A stretch of 20,994 nt of DNA from Proteobacteria bacterium UBA2133 (lineage in GTDB: Bacteria > Pseudomonadota > Gammaproteobacteria > Arenicellales > UBA868). The notes beneath the pieces were generated by a model, which saw only the letters and a program-made list of their open reading frames with translations, searched no databases and was not told the DNA's origin. Both the position numbers and the translations under genes were made by a program. Positions within the stretch are counted from its first letter, which is position 1; each line of letters begins with the position of its first letter. This document shows, piece after piece, positions 15,370 through 20,994 of the stretch. The stretch lies in contig DCXP01000094.1 of the NCBI GenBank assembly GCA_002327725.1, positions 1 to 20,994 of the forward strand, in the 5' to 3' direction.

Positions 15370-15423
15370 CGACCGGGTGCGCGGCTGTGGCCGACAGCGC
15401 CGTGTCGTTAACCAACCCGGTCG
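15370..15423 (+). terminator. Nested stem-loop after malate synthase (possible terminator or 3'-end structure)
   Basis: A perfect 9-bp outer stem, CGACCGGGT (15370-15378) with ACCCGGTCG (15415-15423), encloses an inner hairpin CGGCTGT (15382-15388) / ACAGC-g-CCG (15394-15402) with a GGCCG loop. It starts 17 bases after the malate synthase stop codon. No U run follows, so it is not a textbook intrinsic terminator. An RNA-stabilising 3' structure, a Rho-dependent end or a small extragenic repeat are the options. Confidence 0.4.
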
Positions 15424-15519
15424 TAACGAATATCGGATACCGGCAGCCCTGCTCCCAGCAGCAAGACCGGGCCGAAACTTTGTCTGCCCGGGGTACTCGG
15501 ACTCCTCAGGAAGTCAAGA

Positions 15520-15551
15520 TCCAGATCTGAGAACAGTGGATCAGATCTAGA
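15520..15551 (+). terminator. Stem-loop upstream of the TauE-type gene (terminator or operator)
   Basis: TCCAGATCTGA (15520-15530) and TCAGATCTAGA (15541-15551) pair over 10 of 11 positions around a 10-base loop and are followed by a T-rich stretch (catctttatatcttt). This could end the malate synthase transcript. Each arm also contains the small palindrome AGATCT, so a regulator site for the TauE-type gene 45 bases further on is an alternative. Apart from this and the 15370-15423 structure, nothing else was recognised in the 242-base gap. Confidence 0.4.
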
Positions 15552-15595
15552 CATCTTTATATCTTTCCGAGGACTCGCTCACTAAGGAGAAATTC

Positions 15596-16354
15596 ATGCT
15601 CGGCGTTGGGATACTTGCAGTCGCTGGGGTGGCAGCCGTTGTCGTAGGCATCCTGATCGGAGCCATCGGCATCGGGGGCGTCCTGCTGGTTCCAATGCTG
15701 ACCTATGTCCTTGGTCTGGGCATTCATGTCGCCATCGCGACCGCTATGTTCTCTTATCTTTTTACCGGCCTCGCAGGAGCATTTGAATATGCGCGCCGTG
15801 GCTCGGTAAATTGGAATCAGGGTCTGTGGCTGTGTCTCGGGGGCATGCCCGGCGCCTACCTAGGTGCAATGACTGCCTGGTCGACGCACGGCATCATTCT
15901 GGAAATCGTCATCGGGGTGCTCGTTTTTGGCTCGGGTCTTCAGGCCTTACGACCAGAAAGCCAGAAAAACACGCGGGGGGCTCATTTAAGCGCTTCTGCG
16001 CTGATCTTGATCGGCCTCTTTACGGGCTTCGCTTCAGCAATGACCGGAACCGGGGGCCCACTGGTACTGGTTCCCCTACTTCTCTGGCTCAAGGTGCCGG
16101 CACTGATAGCCGTTGGACTCAGTCAGATGATCCAGATTCCCATTGCGCTGTTGGCAACGGGGGGAAATCTGACCTTTGGCCATGTTGATTTTGCATTGGG
16201 ATTGGGGCTATCCGTTATCCTGGCTGGCGGCGTGATCATTGGGGCCCGACTGGCGCACCGGCTGTCCCGCCATGCTCTTAAGAAGATGATTGCCTTTGCA
16301 CTGCTGATCGCCGGAGGTGCAATACTGACGCGGGTCGCGAGGCTTATGGTCTGA
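15596..16354 (+). CDS. TauE/SafE-family membrane permease
   Basis: A 252-residue, very hydrophobic inner-membrane protein with about seven or eight transmembrane segments arranged as two repeats. The first repeat has GAIGIGGVLLVPMLTYVLGLGIHVAIATAM and the second has GFASAMTGTGGPLVLVPLLLWLKVPALIAVG. These paired G-x-G-G-x-L-x-x-P motifs define the TauE/SafE (DUF81) anion transporters, which carry sulfite, sulfoacetate and other organic anions. The start ATG 15596 has a good GGAG 7 bases upstream. It follows malate synthase by 242 bases and converges on the dehydrogenase operon with only 5 bases between stop codons. The transported anion is unknown; a link to glyoxylate or glycolate metabolism is suggested only by position. 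Confidence 0.9.
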   Translation: MLGVGILAVAGVAAVVVGILIGAIGIGGVLLVPMLTYVLGLGIHVAIATAMFSYLFTGLAGAFEYARRGSVNWNQGLWLCLGGMPGAYLGAMTAWSTHGIILEIVIGVLVFGSGLQALRPESQKNTRGAHLSASALILIGLFTGFASAMTGTGGPLVLVPLLLWLKVPALIAVGLSQMIQIPIALLATGGNLTFGHVDFALGLGLSVILAGGVIIGARLAHRLSRHALKKMIAFALLIAGGAILTRVARLMV

Positions 16355-16359
16355 TCTTT

Positions 16360-17838
16360 CTAGCGCTTTGAGCTTGAGGAATTCGCGGAGGCGAATTTGC
16401 CGGGCGGGTCAGCAGCAGACCCGGTTTCCTCTCCGGTCATCGGCATGTCAGCCAACTGGCCCACTGTAATCGGCCGGATTGGAGGCCGGATGCGGTAATG
16501 ACCCATCTCTTCTACGGAGACATCGTGGACTTGTGCCATCAACTGGCTTACCGTCAAAGCACACTTTCGCCCCATGCACGGGCCCATGCCGCAACGCGTG
16601 AATGCCTTGGCCTGGTTGGGGCCGACACAGCCAAGCGCTGCAACTTTCCTGATCTCGCCGGCCGTGATTTCTTCGCAACGACAGACGATGGTGCTGTCAT
16701 CCGGCGGTAACTGAAAGTACGCGCTCGGCGGAAAGTACCGCTTGAGAAAACGCTGCAGCAGTCGCTGCTGTCGCAGTGCCGGCGGCTCAACTGGGGTCGG
16801 CAGCACAGGTCCTTTCGCCCCTCGCAACTGGCCAAGCACCTCGTGGGCAAGGCGCTCCCCCTGCAGGATTGCCACTTCGGCCCCCTGGATGGCGGCCCCG
16901 TCACCAACGATCGCAATTGATTCACGGCTGGTTCTGCCCACGCCCCTGACATCCGGCACCCAGCAGGCCTGGCGCTGGTCGAAGTGATGCTGGATGCCCG
17001 CCGCCATCGCCAGCCAGGTGTTGGGGATAACGCCGTCGTGCACCAGCAGCAGTTCAGCCTGTAACTCGTGCGATTGCCCCGCTGACTCATAACTGACCGA
17101 CGCCACGCGCTCGTCACCCAGGGCTTTGAGAGCGGTGACTCTGCTCGACACCGGTATGCTGCCCCGGACCGCCCGCATCCAGCCAAGACCCCGCAACAGG
17201 GCGCCCGGCTGAACTGCCAGCGCCGGCAACAGCGACGCCAGCGCCCCCATTGAAGTGGCCGGGCGGGTGTCCAGTATCGCCTCTGGCCGCGTGCCTGCCG
17301 TCAGCAACTGGTTGGCATACAAGTACAGCAACGGACCGGTGCCGGCGAGCACGATACGCCCCGCCGGCATCAGACCTGAGGTCTTGAGCAGAGTCTGGGC
17401 CGCGCCGACCGTCATTACCCCCGGCAGCGTCCATCCCGGGAACGGCGTAGGGCGTTCCATGGCGCCGGTCGCCAGGATGATGTGGCGTGGGTAAAGCATC
17501 TGCGCGGCGCCATCGTGCAGGGTGCCGATGGCAAGTTCAGGCTCGCTGGCCGCGGTAATTTCCCAGACCGAGGTCCGCGGCAGGTATCCGGCCCCGCTGT
17601 GGCGGAAGCGGCGCACCAGTTCCAGCCCGGCCCGGTATTGCGTTCCCAACGCGGCAAGATCCTCCGGCCTTTGCTCGTGTACTTTCTCAACCTCACGGTA
17701 GACCTGGCCGCCGGGAGCGGGCTGCTCGTCAAGCACCAGCACCTCGACCCCGCTCTCGGCCAAGCTGCAGGCAGCCGCCATACCTGCAGGTCCTGCGCCC
17801 ACCACCGCCACCTCCGGCCGCACCGGTACCGCGTTCAA
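16360..17838 (-). CDS. Trimeric amine/opine dehydrogenase, alpha subunit (OoxA/HcnB/LhpF-like FAD/NAD(P) protein with BFD-type [2Fe-2S])
   Basis: A 492-residue flavoprotein. The N terminus holds a Rossmann dinucleotide motif (VAVVGAGPAGMAAA) and a DEQPAPGGQVYR segment. The middle has LATGAMERPTPFPGWTLPGVMT and a second nucleotide-binding region, as in opine oxidase subunit A and HcnB. Near the C terminus, Cys386-x-Cys388 (VCRCEE) and Cys416-x4-Cys421 (RCGMGPC) form a BFD-like [2Fe-2S] site, followed by GHYRIRPPIRPITVGQLA, typical of this group. A low-complexity Ser-rich tail of about 25 residues ends it. The start TTG 17838 is chosen because it overlaps the upstream TGA in a TTGA junction and has GGAGAAGG directly before it; an earlier in-frame start lies inside the gamma gene. 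It is the last gene of the operon and works with the beta and gamma subunits. The substrate is not determined. Confidence 0.88.
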   Translation of the reverse strand: MNAVPVRPEVAVVGAGPAGMAAACSLAESGVEVLVLDEQPAPGGQVYREVEKVHEQRPEDLAALGTQYRAGLELVRRFRHSGAGYLPRTSVWEITAASEPELAIGTLHDGAAQMLYPRHIILATGAMERPTPFPGWTLPGVMTVGAAQTLLKTSGLMPAGRIVLAGTGPLLYLYANQLLTAGTRPEAILDTRPATSMGALASLLPALAVQPGALLRGLGWMRAVRGSIPVSSRVTALKALGDERVASVSYESAGQSHELQAELLLVHDGVIPNTWLAMAAGIQHHFDQRQACWVPDVRGVGRTSRESIAIVGDGAAIQGAEVAILQGERLAHEVLGQLRGAKGPVLPTPVEPPALRQQRLLQRFLKRYFPPSAYFQLPPDDSTIVCRCEEITAGEIRKVAALGCVGPNQAKAFTRCGMGPCMGRKCALTVSQLMAQVHDVSVEEMGHYRIRPPIRPITVGQLADMPMTGEETGSAADPPGKFASANSSSSKR

Positions 17839-18131
17839 TCGCCTTCTCCAGGTGACTGGCCGCGCGGCATGTACACGCGCATCCCCTGGCGAACTTCGGT
17901 GCTGCAGGCCTGGACAACGCCCTGCCCGTCGATCTCGACCAGGCACTCGAAACAGTTACCGATCATGCAGAAAGGCCCCCGCTTTGCGCCGCTGACCGGA
18001 GCCCGCCGGAACACCGACACGCCCGCAGCCAGCAGTGCTGCTGCTAGCGAGTCCCCGGGCGCAGCCATTATTTTCCGGTCCTCGAACCAGAGGATGACGG
18101 GCTCCGCGATGGCTGCGCTACGCCGATACAT
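17835..18131 (-). CDS. Trimeric amine/opine dehydrogenase, gamma subunit ([2Fe-2S] ferredoxin-like, HcnA/LhpE-type)
   Basis: A 98-residue plant-type [2Fe-2S] protein with Cys55-x4-Cys60-x2-Cys63 (PFCMIGNCFEC) and Cys76 (QACST). It also shows the family's PGDSLAAALLAAGV and C-terminal VRQGMRVYMPRGQ stretches. These small subunits join the FAD subunits in HcnABC, D-hydroxyproline dehydrogenase and related complexes, carrying electrons between flavins and the membrane acceptor. ATG 18131 is preferred because the family fold starts a few residues later; it overlaps the beta-subunit gene by 14 bases. A longer in-frame reading from 18209 lies wholly inside the beta gene. Only a weak GAG precedes the start, so translation may be coupled to the beta gene. 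It overlaps the alpha gene by 4 bases (TTGA). Confidence 0.88.
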   Translation of the reverse strand: MYRRSAAIAEPVILWFEDRKIMAAPGDSLAAALLAAGVSVFRRAPVSGAKRGPFCMIGNCFECLVEIDGQGVVQACSTEVRQGMRVYMPRGQSPGEGD

Positions 18132-19233
18132 CGAAACGCTCGAGGCCGAAACAGCGGTGCGCAGAGGGAATCTCGCCGGCCAGCACCCACTGGGGTACTT
18201 CCCGGGCATGCAGTGCCGCCAGCGTCACGCCGCTGTGACAGGAAAACGAAAAAGCGCCCGGAAAATCCCTAGACTGCGCGTAGACCGGAAAACCATCGGG
18301 GGTCATGATCCGCAGCGCGGCCCAGCTGCGCTGGATTCTTAACTCTCGCAGGTAGGGAAACGCTTTGCTGCACTGGCGCACAATGTCGCGCAAGGTTGTG
18401 GTTTCGGTTTCAAGGTCGAATCCCGTGTCGCGGGCCGAGGGCCCCAGCATGAAATAACCCTCATCGGTCTTGCGGACGTAATTGGTGGGATAAGCCAGGT
18501 GCGCAGGACTTCTCTCGGTCACTACTACCTGGCCCTGCACCGGGTGAATGGGAATATCCATGCCCAGTTGCCGGCCCAGGTCAGCGCCGCCATGCCCTGC
18601 CGCGATGACCAGTTTTTCGCAGCCAGTCACGAGCCGGTCACCACTGAAGATCTCGAAACCACCTACAGCAAGGGGGCGGATTTCACTGATATGTGAACGG
18701 GGAATATAGGATCCGCCGTTGCGTTCAAACCCTTCCTGCAGGGCACGCAGCAACTGCAGCGGATTGGCGTGGCCATCGTGCCGACAATACGTGGCGCCTG
18801 GCACTTCGGGCCCAATCCCGGGAAGATGCTCACGCAGGGCAGGATTCTCCACCACCTCATATTCGTAACCGTCAGCACCCGCTTCCTTGCGCAACTGCTC
18901 GAGCAATTTGAGGTTGTGATTGAATTCATCCTTGCTGATGGCGACGAAAAAGCCCCCTGGCTGGTGATAACCTGTCGCTGTGCCGGTTTCTTCACCCAGT
19001 TGTGCGCTGAAATCCGCCCAGGCCCGGGCTGATGCCAGCGTCCAGCGGGCATATTCCGGCATACCGCGGCCCTTGCCCTGGACCCAGACCAGCCCGAAAT
19101 TTCCCCGCGCCGTGCGGATAGCGTTGTCACCCTCGTCGATCAGCCCGACCTGGACTCCGTGACTACTGAGGCCATACGCAAAAGCCGACCCCAGCAGACC
19201 ACCACCGACAACCGCGATATCAAGATGCCTCAA
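18118..19233 (-). CDS. Trimeric amine/opine dehydrogenase, beta subunit (DAO-family, OoxB/HcnC/DadA-like)
   Basis: A 371-residue DAO-fold flavoprotein. It has the FAD motif IAVVGGGLLGSAFAYGL at residues 6-22, a TARGNFGLVWVQGKG segment, the HPVQGQVVVTER strand that lines the flavin, and the closing MTPDGFPVYA and FSFSCHSGVTLAA blocks. This subunit binds and oxidises the amine substrate in opine oxidases, HCN synthase (HcnC) and D-hydroxyproline dehydrogenase. The start is TTG 19233, supported by GGAGG 9 bases upstream and by the FAD motif beginning at once. It overlaps the end of the OppF-like gene by 14 bases, which ties the enzyme to the transporter. A D-amino or imino acid, or an opine, is the likely substrate class; the sequence does not fix which. 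Confidence 0.9.
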   Translation of the reverse strand: MRHLDIAVVGGGLLGSAFAYGLSSHGVQVGLIDEGDNAIRTARGNFGLVWVQGKGRGMPEYARWTLASARAWADFSAQLGEETGTATGYHQPGGFFVAISKDEFNHNLKLLEQLRKEAGADGYEYEVVENPALREHLPGIGPEVPGATYCRHDGHANPLQLLRALQEGFERNGGSYIPRSHISEIRPLAVGGFEIFSGDRLVTGCEKLVIAAGHGGADLGRQLGMDIPIHPVQGQVVVTERSPAHLAYPTNYVRKTDEGYFMLGPSARDTGFDLETETTTLRDIVRQCSKAFPYLRELRIQRSWAALRIMTPDGFPVYAQSRDFPGAFSFSCHSGVTLAALHAREVPQWVLAGEIPSAHRCFGLERFDVSA

Positions 19234-20224
19234 GAGGAATCGCCTCCAGCCGGTGACAGGCCGCTTGATGGCCGGTAGAGGAAGATCCCTCCAGTTTTAT
19301 GAAAGTTTCCCTGCACGATTCGTCTGAATAAGGACAACGTGCTGCAAAACGGCAACCCGGGGGCGGGTCCACAGGCCGGGAGATATCACCGGATACTTTC
19401 GGTGCCGCGCGTTTTGTTCTGGGGTCGGGAACTGGCACGGCGCTGATCAGGGCGCGGGTATAGGGGTGCCGAGGTTGCATGATTACGTCTTTGACAGCAC
19501 CCACTTCCATGGCCTGTCCGAGATACATCACCAGCAGGCGATCAGCAATATTCCCGAGAATAGACAAATCGTGCGATACATAGATACACGCAAAATTGCG
19601 TTGCCTCGCGAGATTCCGCAGAAGGTCTAGTATTCCCGCCCGGATCGACACATCGAGCATGGACAGCGGCTCATCCGCGACTACAAGTTCAGGCTCCATC
19701 ACCAGAGCACTGGCAATGCCAACCCGTTGGCGCTCGCCCCCGCTCAACTCATGAGGATAGCGATTCCAGTACTTGGAATACGGCAACCCTACGCTGTCCA
19801 GCATTGAAGCTATGCGCTCGGAAATTTCCCGCTCCGGCCACAAACGCAGTGCCCGTGGCCCCTCTGCAACGATATCCGACACGCGAAACCGGGGGTTGAG
19901 GGACTCGTAGGGGTCCTGAAAAATCATCTGAACGCGACGCCGGTGCTCATTCAGTTCGCCGCTGTCCAGTTGATTTACGTCACGGTCACGATAAAGCAAC
20001 TGCCCTGACGACGGAGCCAGCAATCCCGCGACCATCATGCAAGTCGTTGACTTGCCGCAGCCAGATTCTCCAGCAATACCCAGTATCTCTTCGCTGCCGA
20101 GCGTCAGGTTCATCGATTCAACCGCCTTGATCACACGAGTTTTCCTTCCCCGCATAAGACGATCGATCAAGGCGGGGCGCAATTCGAAGTGCCGGGTGAC
20201 TTGTTTCAGTTCTAGGAGTGCCAT
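19220..20224 (-). CDS. Oligopeptide/opine-type ABC transporter ATP-binding protein (OppF/DppF-like)
   Basis: A 334-residue ABC ATPase. Walker A is GESGCGKST (52-60), the signature LSGGERQ lies at 160-166, Walker B is LVVADE (about 180-185), followed by VSHD with the switch His. The C terminus carries the Opp/Dpp cysteine-rich domain (PPPGCRFAARCPYSDESC), which in some members holds a [4Fe-4S] cluster. The insertion HFELRPALIDRLMRGRKTRVIKAVE near the N terminus is typical of OppF/DppF. ATG 20224 was chosen for its AGGAAG 6 bases upstream and because the family starts there; upstream in-frame codons lie inside the OppD-like gene. It overlaps that gene by 13 bases and the beta-subunit gene by 14. 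It energises uptake together with the OppD-like protein; the permeases and binding protein should lie beyond the right edge. Confidence 0.95.
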   Translation of the reverse strand: MALLELKQVTRHFELRPALIDRLMRGRKTRVIKAVESMNLTLGSEEILGIAGESGCGKSTTCMMVAGLLAPSSGQLLYRDRDVNQLDSGELNEHRRRVQMIFQDPYESLNPRFRVSDIVAEGPRALRLWPEREISERIASMLDSVGLPYSKYWNRYPHELSGGERQRVGIASALVMEPELVVADEPLSMLDVSIRAGILDLLRNLARQRNFACIYVSHDLSILGNIADRLLVMYLGQAMEVGAVKDVIMQPRHPYTRALISAVPVPDPRTKRAAPKVSGDISRPVDPPPGCRFAARCPYSDESCRETFIKLEGSSSTGHQAACHRLEAIPLEAS

Positions 20225-20994
20225 GTCGACTTCCTGGTTGATTTCTCCCTGAACGTCTCCACATCGGCATGCCGTAAACAACGCACCTGATGGAACTCCC
20301 CTACGTTTTCTGTCACGGGCGTATCGCGAGCGCAGGGAGCAAGTCGGAACGGGCAACGGGGCTCAAAGAGGCAGCCGGAAACCTCGCCGATAAGTGAGGG
20401 CGGCGTTCCGGGGATAGAGATCAATTGACTATCGATTGCCCGTATTGACGGAAATGCATTTTTTAGTCCGAGGGTGTAGGGATGGTATGGAGACTCGAAG
20501 AGGTCTAGCACGTTTGCTGACTCCATGATCCTGCCGCCGTACATCACCGCGATTCGATCGCTCATTTCTGCGATCACTGCAATATCATGAGTAATAAGAA
20601 TGATCGAACTAGACAACTCGGCCCTGATCTCCCTGATACGCCGAAGAATCCGTTCCTGCACCAGCACATCCAGTCCCGTGGTCGGCTCATCCATGATGAT
20701 GAGCCCTGGATCAAGGGCAAGAGACATCGCGATCATCGCTCGCTGGCGCATACCTCCAGAGAACTCGTGGGGATAACTGTTCATCAGTTCCGCCTGCAGA
20801 CCGACAACATCGAATAACGCTGCAACCCTTTCCCGAGCTTCTGCCCGTGTTGCGGCTTCGTGCGCCCGGATCGCCTCAATAACCTGGTCACCCACCCGGT
20901 ACACCGGATTGAGGGAATTCATCGCGCTTTGCGGAACCAGGGAAATCCGTTTCCACAGAACGCTTTCGCGAAACGCTTTTTCCGGCATAGAGCC
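20212..20994 (-). CDS. Oligopeptide/opine-type ABC transporter ATP-binding protein (OppD/DppD-like), partial
   Basis: Runs off the right edge: 260 codons are visible and the N terminus with Walker A is outside. Visible parts are the Q-loop SLVPQSAMNSLNPV, the signature FSGGMRQR, Walker B LIIMDEPTTGLD, the switch ILITHD and the C-terminal Opp/Dpp domain with CLFEPRCPFRLAPC. In family comparison the first visible residues correspond to about residue 75-80 of a 330-residue protein. The ATG seen at 20988 is an internal methionine, not the start. The stop lies within the OppF-like gene (13-base overlap). With OppF it forms the ATPase pair of a peptide/nickel/opine-type importer. Confidence 0.93.
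   Translation of the reverse strand, partial: GSMPEKAFRESVLWKRISLVPQSAMNSLNPVYRVGDQVIEAIRAHEAATRAEARERVAALFDVVGLQAELMNSYPHEFSGGMRQRAMIAMSLALDPGLIIMDEPTTGLDVLVQERILRRIREIRAELSSSIILITHDIAVIAEMSDRIAVMYGGRIMESANVLDLFESPYHPYTLGLKNAFPSIRAIDSQLISIPGTPPSLIGEVSGCLFEPRCPFRLAPCARDTPVTENVGEFHQVRCLRHADVETFREKSTRKSTWHS

Noticed and set aside
17482..18342. 286-codon plus-strand open frame across the dehydrogenase subunit genes
   Set aside because: It is antisense to three motif-bearing genes, and its composition (many Arg, Pro, His) and lack of recognisable domains mark it as a shadow.
16360..19233. Hydrogen cyanide synthase (HcnABC)
   Set aside because: The subunit families match, but gene order is beta-gamma-alpha rather than A-B-C, and coupling to an Opp-type importer fits catabolism of an imported compound better. 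It cannot be fully excluded by sequence alone.
20225..20356. N-terminal extension of the OppF-like gene to 20356
   Set aside because: It lies entirely inside the OppD-like coding region. The family starts at ATG 20224, which has its own ribosome site.

Overview
The window reads as chromosomal DNA of a metabolically versatile Gram-negative proteobacterium (alpha or gamma; I cannot place it further). Reasons: a pyruvate carboxylase of about 1,150 residues, a G-type malate synthase, an IclR regulator, a LysE exporter, an MttB-superfamily methyltransferase and a trimeric opine/D-amino-acid type dehydrogenase, all in moderately GC-rich, gene-dense DNA. No RNA genes, CRISPR arrays, insertion sequences or phage genes were seen.

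Layout. (1) 1-4862, minus strand: the start of a glycosyltransferase-9/heptosyltransferase-like gene, a DAO-family FAD oxidoreductase and pyruvate carboxylase. (2) 4863-5110: divergent control region with a good sigma-70-like promoter for a MetF-family methylenetetrahydrofolate reductase (5111-5989, plus). (3) 5991-9268, minus: a run in the order isopropylmalate/isocitrate dehydrogenase-family gene (broken), cupin, agmatine deiminase-family enzyme, and a two-ferredoxin flavoprotein reductase gene (broken by a frameshift and a large in-frame deletion). The first and last members are damaged and the middle two look intact, so this operon appears to be decaying. (4) 9459-11054, plus: MttB-superfamily methyltransferase without pyrrolysine. 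(5) 11056-12165, minus: GFA-type zinc protein and LysE exporter. (6) 12306-16354, plus: IclR regulator, malate synthase G with a near-perfect IclR-type operator in front of it, and a TauE/SafE permease. (7) 16360-20994, minus: an overlapping operon of two Opp/Dpp-type ABC ATPases followed by the beta, gamma and alpha subunits of an opine-oxidase/HcnABC/D-hydroxyproline-dehydrogenase-like complex.

How it fits together. Much of the content concerns catabolism of small nitrogen compounds and one-carbon units. The MttB-like enzyme, a MetF that could run towards methylene-THF, the DAO oxidoreductase, the GFA protein and the relic reductase (of the family serving Rieske demethylases) would fit use of N-methylated compounds. 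The ABC/trimeric dehydrogenase operon would import and oxidise an opine-, imino- or D-amino acid-like substrate. Malate synthase and pyruvate carboxylase would feed glyoxylate and pyruvate into the TCA cycle. Substrates are inferred from families and context only.

Most notable observations: the frameshifted and internally deleted two-ferredoxin reductase gene, the deletion-frameshifted dehydrogenase, the IclR box between iclR and malate synthase, several operator-like palindromes in divergent intergenic regions, and the tightly overlapping ABC/dehydrogenase operon.
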